A stretch of 5,330 nucleotides of DNA from Alphaproteobacteria bacterium (GTDB lineage Bacteria; Pseudomonadota; Alphaproteobacteria; UBA6615), in contig JAURLR010000364.1 in NCBI GenBank assembly GCA_030831135.1, positions 1 to 5,330 of the forward strand, given 5' to 3'. The position numbers were made by a program, and so were the translations under genes. Of the stretch, positions 1-5,330 are shown one piece after another; within the stretch, counting starts at the first letter, position 1; every line of letters starts with the position of its first letter. The notes under the pieces are model-generated. The model was given only the letters and a program-made list of their open reading frames with translations, did no database searches and was not told the DNA's origin.

Positions 1-1618
1 CAATGGCGAGACCGGCAATGGTCAGCACAAGCGGAATGATCCGGGCAGCCGCACCGGCGTCATCACCGAACACCAGTCCGGCCAGGGTTTTCCCGATCGC
101 GGAAAACAGGAGAGCCCCGACGGCGGCGCTGACCCCGTAGACAACCAGACGCGAGATGAAGGCGAAATTGGCGCCCAGGACCGGTACGAAAATGAGTGCC
201 ATGGCCAGCGAGGCCGTTAGCGTGGCAACCAGCGTAATCGGCAGGAACTTCATGAACTCGCCGACGATGCCGGGCCAGAACAGGAGCGGCGCGAAGGCGG
301 CCAGGGTGGTCGCCGTCGAGGCGATGATCGGCCATGCCATCCGCTTGGCCGCCATGGCATAGGCGCGTTCGGGCGGTTCGCCTTCGCGGAGTTTGCGGTC
401 GGCGTATTCGGTGACCACGATTGCGCCATCCACCAGCATGCCGACGGCGAGGATCAGTGAAAACAGCACGACGATATTGACGGTCAGGCCAAGCGCATTG
501 ATGACCAGAATGGCAGTCAGGAATGATCCGGGAATCGCGATCGCAACCAGAATTCCCGAACGCAGGCCGAGCGCACCGACCACTGCGATCATGACCAGCA
601 GGACGGCGCTGAGCACATTGTTCTGCAGGTCGAGGAGCATCGTATTCACGCGGACCGATTTGTCCTGTGAGAAGTCCACATGCACGGCATCAGGCCAGCT
701 CGTGCTTTCGGCATCGACGGTTTCGCGAACCCGCTCGATTGTCTCGATGATGTTCTCACCGGTTCGCTTGGAGACCTCCAGCGAGACAGCAGGTCGGCCA
801 TCGACACGGGCCAGCGTCTCGCGGTCGCGGAAGGTGCGGTGGACCGAGGTCAGGTCCCGGAAGGTCACGGTGGCGTTGTCGTTCACCTTGACCGGCAGGT
901 TGAGGATGTCGTTCACATTTTCGATCAGCCCTGGAACCTTGATCGCAAAACGGCCCTGACCGGTGTCGAGCGACCCTGCAGCGATCAGCTGGTTGGATCG
1001 TGTGAGCAATTCGAGCAATGCGGCGGGATCGACGGAATAGCTTTCCAGCAGACCCGGTTCGACAATGATCTCGACCAGTTCATCCCTGTCACCGCCGATT
1101 TTTGCTTCCAGAACCGGCGGGATGGCCTCAATGGAATCCTGCAGGTCGCGCGCCAGGCGCATCAGGGTCCGCTCGGGCACATCGCCCGACAGGGTGATGA
1201 CCAGAATCGGGAAGAGACTCAGATTGACCTCATTGACCGTCGGCTCGTCCGTGTCGGCGGGCAGTTCGGGGCGCACAAGATCGACCTTCTCGCGCACATC
1301 GCTCATGGCCGTGTCCGGATTGAAACCGGCCTCGAATTCCAGCACGACATTCCCGCCGCCCAGATAGGCGGTGGCGCGAATTTCCTTGAGCCCCTCGATG
1401 GACCGCATTTCGGCTTCCATGGGGCGGATCAGCAGGCGCTCGGAATCCTCGGGCGAAATTCCGTCGTGATGCATCGACACATAGATGATCGGAATGTTGA
1501 CGTCGGGTTCGGCTTCTTTCGGAATGGCGACGAACGAAAACGCGCCGGCGATCAGCAGGAGCAGAAGCGTCGCGAGGACGGTGCGTGATCTGTTGAGTGC
1601 GGCGTCGATCAGACTCAT
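1..1618 (-). CDS. RND efflux pump, inner-membrane permease subunit (HAE1/AcrB-like), N-terminal part, cut by window edge
   Basis: Inner-membrane proton/substrate antiporter of a tripartite efflux system; 539 residues are visible of a protein normally about 1000-1050 long. The reading frame stays open from the ATG at 1618-1616 to the left edge. TM1 is at about residues 13-31, followed by the large periplasmic porter region (about 33-325) with typical segments such as EADPDVNIP-like 'EAEPDVNIP' (36-44) and 'PTVNEV'. TM2 (334-352), TM3 (356-376) and TM4 (381-403) follow; TM4 carries 'GMLVDGAIVV' (393-402), where AcrB has VDDAIVV. TM5 (about 431-448) has the family 'STATTLAAFAPLLF' stretch, and TM6 ends in 'FVPVLGA' (477-483). 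The start is fixed by the 4-base ATGA overlap with the upstream adaptor gene, which implies translational coupling. Substrate cannot be told from sequence. The Gly at 398 and the hydrophobic stretch after residue 490 are unusual and are treated as findings. Family assignment is very secure. Confidence 0.96.
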   Translation of the reverse strand, partial: MSLIDAALNRSRTVLATLLLLLIAGAFSFVAIPKEAEPDVNIPIIYVSMHHDGISPEDSERLLIRPMEAEMRSIEGLKEIRATAYLGGGNVVLEFEAGFNPDTAMSDVREKVDLVRPELPADTDEPTVNEVNLSLFPILVITLSGDVPERTLMRLARDLQDSIEAIPPVLEAKIGGDRDELVEIIVEPGLLESYSVDPAALLELLTRSNQLIAAGSLDTGQGRFAIKVPGLIENVNDILNLPVKVNDNATVTFRDLTSVHRTFRDRETLARVDGRPAVSLEVSKRTGENIIETIERVRETVDAESTSWPDAVHVDFSQDKSVRVNTMLLDLQNNVLSAVLLVMIAVVGALGLRSGILVAIAIPGSFLTAILVINALGLTVNIVVLFSLILAVGMLVDGAIVVTEYADRKLREGEPPERAYAMAAKRMAWPIIASTATTLAAFAPLLFWPGIVGEFMKFLPITLVATLTASLAMALIFVPVLGANFAFISRLVVYGVSAAVGALLFSAIGKTLAGLVFGDDAGAAARIIPLVLTIAGLAI

Positions 1619-2706
1619 GAATTGCCGCCTGCTGCGATCCGTGCGGTGCCTTCGACCGGGATCACGTCCTCTCCGTCGATCACGAATTCCTGCCCAACGG
1701 TAATCAGGCGCATCTGATCGGGAAGGCCGCCGAGCCAGACCCCTTCAGGTTCATCGGCGATGATGTCGACGGGCCGGAAGACAACCTTGTTGTCAGGGCC
1801 AACCGTTTTCACGCCCACGATGCCATCGTCGTTGAGGGTCAGAACCGACGGTGTCACGAAATGCGCCATCGTGTTGCTGACAGGGATACTGATTTGCGCC
1901 GTCAGGCCGTCCCGGATGCGCAGATCCGAATTTGCCACTTCCAGTTCAGCCCGGTAGGTGCGCGTTGAGGGCTCTGCCACCGATGACACGAAACGCACGA
2001 TGCCGGTATGTGCGCTGCCATCGATCAGGGTCACGGTGCCGGTCATGCCTTCCTTGACCGTTCCGACCTGCCGCTCGCTGATATTGCCAACGACCAGTAT
2101 CGGGTCGAGATCGACGATCATTGCCGTGAACTCGCCGATCTTGACGTAATTGCCTTGCTCCACATGCCCGGCTTCGATTGTGCCGTCGAAGGGAGCCCGG
2201 AAGGTCGTACGCGCGATATCAAGTTCCATCTGTTCGACCACAGCACGAGCAGCGTCAAGCCGCGCCTGTGCGCCGGCCTTCTCGGTTTCCGAACGGAATC
2301 CGCGTTCGGTGAGTTTGTCGGCTGCGTTGAATTCGATCTGGCGCTGCCGCAGGGACGCGCGAGCTTCGGCAAGCTTGGCGGGACGGTCATCGGGCCGGAT
2401 TTTTGCGATGGCCTCGCCTTCGCTCACCCGGTCGCCGCGCTGCTTGTAGATTTCGGTGACCTGTCCTTCGGTTTCAGCACGCAACTCAACCTTCCGGGAA
2501 GCCTCGGTCCGTCCGGTCACGTTCACGTTCTCGGTGTGCGCGATGGCACTGATTTCGGCAACGCGGACCTTCATTTTCTGTGTCGTTGCGCTCGGGGCCG
2601 CAGCCGGGTCGCCTGCATTGGGACGATCGGACCCGAACTGACCGGTCAGGATCCAGCCCACAGCGAGAACCGCCAGAACCAGGGCTGTGATGACGGACTT
2701 GTTCAT
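1615..2706 (-). CDS. RND efflux periplasmic adaptor (membrane fusion protein), HlyD/AcrA-type
   Basis: Periplasmic adaptor that links the RND pump to an outer-membrane channel; 363 residues, usual for the family. Residues 5-21 form one hydrophobic N-terminal segment without a lipobox Cys, so it is probably an uncleaved membrane anchor rather than a lipoprotein. A Pro/Ala-rich linker (about 28-42) follows. The first half of the lipoyl domain is at about 72-103 ('AETEGQVTEIYKQRGDRVSEGE'-type strand, key GQV and GDxVxxG), then a charged alpha-hairpin (about 105-166), the second lipoyl half ('RAPFDGTI', 170-177, and 'VEQGNYV', 182-188), a beta-barrel (about 195-275) and a membrane-proximal region. 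An in-frame ATG 38 codons upstream lies inside padR. I chose the ATG at 2706 because it has GGAG six bases upstream and begins the signal anchor directly. It is 13 bases downstream of padR and overlaps the pump gene by ATGA, so the three genes should be one operon. Confidence 0.95.
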   Translation of the reverse strand: MNKSVITALVLAVLAVGWILTGQFGSDRPNAGDPAAAPSATTQKMKVRVAEISAIAHTENVNVTGRTEASRKVELRAETEGQVTEIYKQRGDRVSEGEAIAKIRPDDRPAKLAEARASLRQRQIEFNAADKLTERGFRSETEKAGAQARLDAARAVVEQMELDIARTTFRAPFDGTIEAGHVEQGNYVKIGEFTAMIVDLDPILVVGNISERQVGTVKEGMTGTVTLIDGSAHTGIVRFVSSVAEPSTRTYRAELEVANSDLRIRDGLTAQISIPVSNTMAHFVTPSVLTLNDDGIVGVKTVGPDNKVVFRPVDIIADEPEGVWLGGLPDQMRLITVGQEFVIDGEDVIPVEGTARIAAGGNS

Positions 2707-2712
2707 GGTGTT

Positions 2713-2716
2713 CTCC
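2713..2716 (-). promoter_or_regulatory. Shine-Dalgarno of the adaptor gene
   Basis: GGAG on the minus strand, six bases before the ATG at 2706. It sits just after the padR stop codon (TAG at 2722-2720) and decides the adaptor start against the longer in-frame alternative beginning at 2820. Confidence 0.8.
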
Positions 2717-2719
2717 GCT

Positions 2720-3265
2720 CTACTCGGCGACGGCGCGTTGGGGAACGAGCGACGAACCGACGAGCTGGTAACGATTGTCTTCGATGTAATCCGCCATCGC
2801 ATGTTGCACGGCTGCTGCAAATCCGTTCAGGAAGGCGTCTCCGGTGGACTGGAAACCGGCCTTGGTGCGGGTTTCGGTGCGCTTGATGACGGTTTGGATT
2901 TCCTCGAGGCGCTCATCAATCATCTGCTCGACCACAGAGGGCGGCAGGATGTCGGCAAACAACATGCGGAACAGGAAATCCGAACGGGTTTTGTCGGGCT
3001 CGGTTGGTTCCTGGAGGGCACCGAGCAGCGCCATGCGGCCATCTGCGGTCAGTCGGTAAACCTTCTTGTCGGGCCGGCCTTCCTGCACATATTCGGTCAC
3101 CGATACCAGGCCGTCATCGAGCAAACGCGACAGGGCCGGGTAGATCGAACTGTAGCCGATATCCTGTATGTGTCCGAAAGGCCCGCTCTGCACGGCTTTG
3201 CGGATTTCGTAGCCCGATGCGTCACCCTGGCTGAGTACCGCCAGACAAAGCGTTTTTGCGTCCAT
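2720..3265 (-). CDS. PadR-family transcriptional regulator, probable local repressor of the efflux operon
   Basis: DNA-binding regulator of 181 residues, the usual size for PadR proteins with an extended C-terminal helical domain (Vir_C_2-type). The N-terminal winged helix covers about residues 1-80: 'TLCLAVLSQGDASGYEI' start (5-21, with the hallmark SGYEI), recognition-helix region 'SSIYPALSRLLDDGLV' (39-54), and the wing 'EGRPDKKVYRLTADGR' (62-77). Residues about 95-165 are mostly amphipathic helix and would carry the dimer interface. The ATG at 3265 has AGAGG five bases upstream. It is the first gene of a tight cluster with the adaptor and pump; PadR proteins (for example LmrR) often repress adjacent transporter genes and themselves and are relieved by small hydrophobic ligands. 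That regulatory role here is inferred from position plus the dyad at 3315-3340; the inducer is unknown. Confidence 0.94.
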   Translation of the reverse strand: MDAKTLCLAVLSQGDASGYEIRKAVQSGPFGHIQDIGYSSIYPALSRLLDDGLVSVTEYVQEGRPDKKVYRLTADGRMALLGALQEPTEPDKTRSDFLFRMLFADILPPSVVEQMIDERLEEIQTVIKRTETRTKAGFQSTGDAFLNGFAAAVQHAMADYIEDNRYQLVGSSLVPQRAVAE

Positions 3266-3314
3266 AAAAGCCTCTGATTGCTGAGAATTGCGGAGAACAT
3301 CTCATACGATATGG

Positions 3315-3340
3315 TTCAAAACAATATATATCATTTTGAA
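3315..3340. promoter_or_regulatory. AT-rich 26-bp dyad, candidate PadR operator
   Basis: Arms TTCAAAA (3315-3321) and TTTTGAA (3334-3340) are perfect inverted repeats. At the same centre lies the self-complementary ATATATAT (3324-3331). Only the two bases on each side between arm and core (CA at 3322-3323 and at 3332-3333) break the symmetry, so 22 of 26 positions are symmetric. It is the most AT-rich spot in the window and its near edge is 50 bases upstream of the padR start. PadR-type operators are typically AT-rich dyads. No convincing -35/-10 pair could be set against it, so whether it overlaps the promoter is unresolved. Symmetry is seen; the operator role is inferred. Confidence 0.55.
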
Positions 3341-3435
3341 ATAAATAAGAGAGAAAACGCAGCAAGGCTCCTGGCCGAAACCATGTTTGAACAGCGATGA
3401 CGGGAAATGGTTCTCTATCCCGGTGGCGCGGGAAG

Positions 3436-3509
3436 TGGCTGGGGGACTAGGATTCGAACCTAGACTGGCGGAGTCAGAGTCCGCTGTCCTACCATTAGAC
3501 GATCCCCCA
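3436..3509 (-). tRNA. tRNA-Gln (anticodon CUG)
   Basis: A 74-base cloverleaf on the minus strand. The acceptor stem TGGGGGA (3509-3503) pairs with TCCCCCA, followed by discriminator G (3439 complement) and an encoded CCA at 3438-3436. The D arm carries the loop TAATGGTA; the anticodon stem GCGGA/TCCGC encloses the loop CTCTGAC with anticodon CTG (3477-3475), which reads CAG. The T arm is CTAGG-TTCGAAT-CCTAG with the invariant TTCGA. The U1-A72 pair is usual for bacterial tRNA-Gln. The gene stands alone between the efflux operon and csbD. A short stem (TCCCG/CGGGA, 3418-3433) follows its 3' end but has no T-run, so termination is not clear. Confidence 0.97.
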
Positions 3510-3595
3510 ACGGGATAACGGCGCGCTGTTTAACACACCAATCGCAGCCTGTGTACCACCCAAAACCGTGGTTATTCCAGATATCTCCATTCCCG

Positions 3596-3620
3596 GGAAC
3601 GACTTTGCCTTGCGCACGTT
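3596..3620 (+). promoter_or_regulatory. EcfG (general stress sigma factor) type promoter of the csbD-like gene
   Basis: -35 element GGAAC at 3596-3600, a 16-base spacer, and -10 element CGTT at 3617-3620. This matches the GGAAC-N16/17-CGTT consensus described for alphaproteobacterial EcfG factors (Caulobacter SigT and Rhizobiales RpoE2 type). It lies on the right strand, 42 bases before the csbD ATG, leaving a leader of roughly 35 bases that contains the Shine-Dalgarno. The -35 overlaps a small palindrome TCCCGGGA (3591-3598). Both boxes match without error and the downstream gene is a known stress family, which makes a chance match unlikely. Confidence 0.82.
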
Positions 3621-3661
3621 TCCCAATTGTCGAAACACGGCCATTGCGAAAGGAGAATCGA

Positions 3662-3853
3662 ATGAATACCGATCAACTGAAGGGAAAGTGGAACCAGATC
3701 AAAGGTGAAGCCAAGCAGCGTTGGGGCCGCTTCACCGATGATGAAATCGACAAGGTCGATGGCGACCACGACAAGCTTGTCGGCATGATTCAGGAACGCT
3801 ACGGCAAGACAAAGGAAGAGGCCAAACGCGAGCTCGACTCCTGGCACATCTAG
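3662..3853 (+). CDS. CsbD-like small stress-response protein (YjbJ type)
   Basis: A 63-residue hydrophilic, helical cytoplasmic protein of the CsbD family, complete from 'MNTDQLKGKWNQIKGEAKQRWG' at the N-terminus (written here only to the motif: Met-Asn, KGKWNQIKGEAK, WG) through 'FTDDEIDKVDGD' (24-35) and 'LVGMIQERYGKTKEEA' (39-54) to the terminal 'W-H-I'. The spacing of these blocks fits E. coli YjbJ and relatives. The biochemical function of the family is not known; members are induced by general stress (Bacillus CsbD under SigB; alphaproteobacterial ones often in the EcfG regulon). The start at 3662 is chosen over an upstream in-frame ATG (3551) because AGGAG (3651-3655) sits six bases before it, homology begins there, and the upstream ATG precedes the EcfG promoter. 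It is probably monocistronic; the next gene is 133 bases away. Confidence 0.95.
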   Translation: MNTDQLKGKWNQIKGEAKQRWGRFTDDEIDKVDGDHDKLVGMIQERYGKTKEEAKRELDSWHI

Positions 3854-3986
3854 AAGTCGAAACGGGGATACTCGTTGTGCTTTGATCGGCGCGCGCGTGT
3901 CGCCCGTCCGATCCCGGTGGAATTGCGCGCGAAGGCTCTGACAATATCCCCGCGACAGCCTTGGGTGCTTCGGTCAAACTGACGCG
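3854..3986. other. Intergenic region between csbD-like and Ada-like genes
   Basis: Contains a GC-rich inverted repeat, GATCGG (3884-3889) with CCGATC (3908-3913), around an 18-base loop that can also fold internally through GGCG/CGCC. It could end csbD transcription, but there is no T-run, so a rho-independent terminator is not supported. A poor sigma-70-like pair, TTGCGC (3923-3928) and TATCCC (3945-3950) with 16-base spacing, is the only promoter candidate seen for the next gene. Confidence 0.3.
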
Positions 3987-4253
3987 ATGGCCAAGCAATA
4001 TCAGCTGTTGAATGCCGACGGCACTACGTATCTCAGTGCCGAACCGGGCGCGTATGGCGGTCATCGGCGGACCAGGATTTATGGACGCTTGGACTGCCGG
4101 AGCGCGTTGCTTTGGATCGGCAAGGGTCGCTACATCAAACATCGGGTGTTTTTCTGCGATGCCGAGGCCGCGCGCGACGCCGGATACCGGCCCTGTTCGG
4201 TCTGTTTGCCGGACGACTACACGCGCTGGAGAAGCGCGTCGGCGGACGTCTGA
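3987..4253 (+). CDS. Stand-alone Ada-like metal-binding domain protein
   Basis: A small protein of 88 residues that resembles the N-terminal zinc domain of the Ada methyl-phosphotriester DNA repair protein, without its HTH or methyltransferase domains. The strongest signature is 'DAGYRPCSVCLP' (64-75), matching Ada 'AAGFRPCKRCQP' with Cys70 and Cys73 as the second ligand pair. Upstream, 'IYGRLDC' (31-37) aligns with Ada 'FCRPSC': Cys37 fits Ada Cys42, but Gly33 stands where Ada has the methyl-acceptor Cys38. Cys57 or His52 ('KHRVFFCD') could supply a fourth ligand. The spacing Cys37-Cys70 is six residues longer than in Ada. It is therefore a likely zinc-binding protein, not a suicide methyl acceptor; the real function is unknown. 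The ATG is the only usable start after an in-frame stop at 3939-3941, yet no good Shine-Dalgarno precedes it, so translation may be weak or leaderless. Confidence 0.8.
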   Translation: MAKQYQLLNADGTTYLSAEPGAYGGHRRTRIYGRLDCRSALLWIGKGRYIKHRVFFCDAEAARDAGYRPCSVCLPDDYTRWRSASADV

Positions 4254-4277
4254 ACCGTCAATCACACTTTCGGCTGC

Positions 4278-4305
4278 TTGAGTTCGACCTCAACCCGTGT
4301 AGATT
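4278..4305 (+). promoter_or_regulatory. Possible sigma-70-type promoter of the ppx/gppA-like gene
   Basis: TTGAGT (4278-4283) and TAGATT (4300-4305) with a 16-base spacer, each matching four of six positions of the housekeeping consensus. It sits in the 97-base gap between the Ada-like gene and the GTG start at 4351. The -35 coincides with one arm of a small inverted repeat TTGAG/CTCAA (4278-4282, 4289-4293). Plausible only. Confidence 0.33.
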
Positions 4306-4337
4306 CGGGGTTTCGGCAACTGCCTCAAAACTCGGGA

Positions 4338-4342
4338 AAGGA
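4338..4342 (+). promoter_or_regulatory. Shine-Dalgarno supporting a GTG start
   Basis: AAGGA eight bases before GTG at 4351 (continuing as the purine-rich AAGGAAGAGAG). It decides the start of the Ppx/GppA-like gene, which has no ATG before its conserved phosphate-binding motif. Confidence 0.7.
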
Positions 4343-4350
4343 AGAGAGCC

Positions 4351-5330
4351 GTGCGCGCCAATCCGGCTGGTCAAGACAACGGTCCAGGAAGTCTGCCTCC
4401 GCAAGGACGGTGGTCGCATACCTATGCCGCCCTTGATCTGGGCACCAACAATTGCCGTCTGCTTGTTGCGAAGCCGAACGATAGCGGGTTTCGCGTCGTC
4501 GATGCCTTTTCCCGGATTGTCCGGCTGGGTGAGGGGCTGGGTTCGACGAATGCCCTCTCGGATCACGCCATGGATCGCACGATCGAAGCGTTGCGCGTCT
4601 GCCATTCGAAGATCCGCAGCAACGGGGTGACCCGGCTGCGCGCAGTTGCCACGGAAGCCTGTCGGCGCGCCGACAACGCCAGTCAGTTCGTTGCGCGCGT
4701 GCGAAACGAGACAGAAATAGAACTCGAGATCATAGCGCCCGAAGAAGAAGCCGAACTGGCGCTTGTCGGGTGCTCCCCGCTCTATGACACGCCACAGGAC
4801 ACAGGGACCTTTGCGCTTCTCTTTGATATCGGGGGCGGCAGCACCCAGATCACATGGTTGGCACTGGAAGCCGGTGAGCATCCCGGTGGAGATGTGGATA
4901 CACGCATCGTCGGCTGCATCTCCATTCCGTGCGGTGTTGTCACCCTGAGCGAGAAGTTCGGCAGCGGCGAGGACGAGAATGGCCATGTTTCCCCCGCGCG
5001 CTATGCTGAGATTTGTCGCCATGTGCGTGACTATCTCGCGCCCTTCGATACGAAATACGGGATCGGCCAGCAGGTGAACGCGGGCGCCGTTCAGATGGTC
5101 GGCACTTCGGGCACTGTCACAACCCTGACAGGCGTGTTCCTGAACCTGACACGTTATGACCGGTCACGCGTCGATGGCCGGGAGCTTGAGTTCGGCCAGC
5201 TGGAAGGCGCGCGCGATACCCTGCTGGCCCTCGACCGGAGAGACCGCGCCGCCCATCCGTGTATCGGCAATCAACGGGCCGATCTAGTGATTGCGGGTTG
5301 TGCGATCCTCGATGCGATTTGCGACCTCTG
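4351..5330 (+). CDS. Ppx/GppA family phosphatase (exopolyphosphatase / pppGpp phosphohydrolase), C-terminus beyond window
   Basis: Cytoplasmic enzyme of the ASKHA (actin-like ATPase) fold that hydrolyses polyphosphate and/or pppGpp; 326 residues visible, so most of the two-lobed catalytic core. The phosphate-1 loop is 'LDLGTNNCRLLV' (28-39); 'SRIVRLGEGL' (54-63) and 'ATEACRRA' (100-107) are typical for the family. The acidic 'APEEEAELA' (129-137) contains the likely catalytic Glu; the phosphate-2 loop is 'DIGGGSTQ' (159-166), the hinge/adenosine-like motif 'VGTSGTVTTL' (250-259), and 'RADLVIAGCAIL' (309-320) is the conserved late helix. The GTG start gives a 24-residue leader rich in Gly, Pro and Gln before the first strand; it is preceded by AAGGA. 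No HD domain is visible; the short alphaproteobacterial form usually lacks one. Whether it prefers polyphosphate or pppGpp cannot be read from sequence. In many alphaproteobacteria rlmE (23S rRNA methyltransferase) follows; this lies outside the window. Confidence 0.94.
   Translation, partial: MRANPAGQDNGPGSLPPQGRWSHTYAALDLGTNNCRLLVAKPNDSGFRVVDAFSRIVRLGEGLGSTNALSDHAMDRTIEALRVCHSKIRSNGVTRLRAVATEACRRADNASQFVARVRNETEIELEIIAPEEEAELALVGCSPLYDTPQDTGTFALLFDIGGGSTQITWLALEAGEHPGGDVDTRIVGCISIPCGVVTLSEKFGSGEDENGHVSPARYAEICRHVRDYLAPFDTKYGIGQQVNAGAVQMVGTSGTVTTLTGVFLNLTRYDRSRVDGRELEFGQLEGARDTLLALDRRDRAAHPCIGNQRADLVIAGCAILDAICDL

Noticed and set aside
680..1588. 302-residue open frame on the plus strand
   Set aside because: It lies wholly antisense to the RND pump, whose protein shows unmistakable family motifs; the plus-strand product has no recognisable domain and is rich in Arg, Gly and Asp as expected of a GC-rich shadow.
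2707..2820. 38-residue N-terminal extension of the adaptor
   Set aside because: It lies inside padR and would bury the membrane anchor behind a charged tail; the internal ATG has a proper ribosome site.
2008..2886. 292-residue open frame on the plus strand
   Set aside because: Antisense to the adaptor and padR genes, crosses their junction, and has no domain signature.
3418..3433. Stem TCCCG/CGGGA just after the tRNA as a terminator
   Set aside because: Only five base pairs and no following T-run on the minus strand, so it does not qualify as an intrinsic terminator.
3555..3572. Inverted repeat ACCAC/GTGGT upstream of csbD
   Set aside because: A five-base stem with an eight-base loop is expected by chance in this composition, and it matches no known site.
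3551..3661. N-terminal extension of the CsbD-like protein from an upstream ATG
   Set aside because: It would begin upstream of the EcfG promoter, has no Shine-Dalgarno, and the family starts at the internal Met with a good ribosome site.
3732..4265. 177-residue open frame on the minus strand
   Set aside because: Covers the CsbD-like and Ada-like genes in antisense; both of these have family motifs and this frame does not.
4258..5022. 254-residue open frame on the minus strand
   Set aside because: Antisense to the Ppx/GppA gene, which has clear phosphate-binding motifs in the other strand.

Overview
The window looks like chromosomal DNA of an alphaproteobacterium with a moderately high GC content. 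Three things point there: a near-perfect match to the EcfG general-stress promoter (GGAAC-N16-CGTT) in front of a csbD-like gene, since EcfG sigma factors are an alphaproteobacterial system; a tRNA-Gln(CUG) whose sequence looks alphaproteobacterial; and the 'NNCRLL' form of the Ppx/GppA phosphatase. I cannot name the genus. No mobile element, CRISPR array or phage gene is visible.

Left half (1-3265, minus strand): a compact drug-efflux operon read right to left. A PadR-family repressor gene (3265-2720) is followed after 13 bases by a periplasmic adaptor gene (2706-1615). The adaptor overlaps by four bases (ATGA) an RND inner-membrane pump gene that runs off the left edge (1618-1). The 5' region of padR holds a 26-bp AT-rich imperfect dyad (3315-3340), the best candidate for the repressor's own operator. 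Adaptor and pump would form a proton-driven tripartite exporter with an outer-membrane channel that is not encoded in the visible DNA. The pump has two points of note: Gly in place of the second Asp of the canonical TM4 Asp-Asp pair, and unusually hydrophobic sequence after TM6.

Middle (3266-3661): an AT-rich regulatory stretch, a complete tRNA-Gln(CUG) gene on the minus strand with an encoded CCA end (3436-3509), then an intergenic region carrying the EcfG promoter.

Right half (3662-5330, plus strand): a 63-residue CsbD-like stress protein; an 88-residue stand-alone relative of the Ada zinc-binding domain that lacks the Cys expected at the methyl-acceptor position; and the first 326 codons of a Ppx/GppA exopolyphosphatase/pppGpp phosphatase family gene that starts with GTG and runs off the right edge. 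These three are separate genes on one strand with gaps of about 100-130 bases. A general-stress promoter on csbD and a polyphosphate/alarmone enzyme nearby give the right half a loose stress flavour, but co-regulation is inference only.
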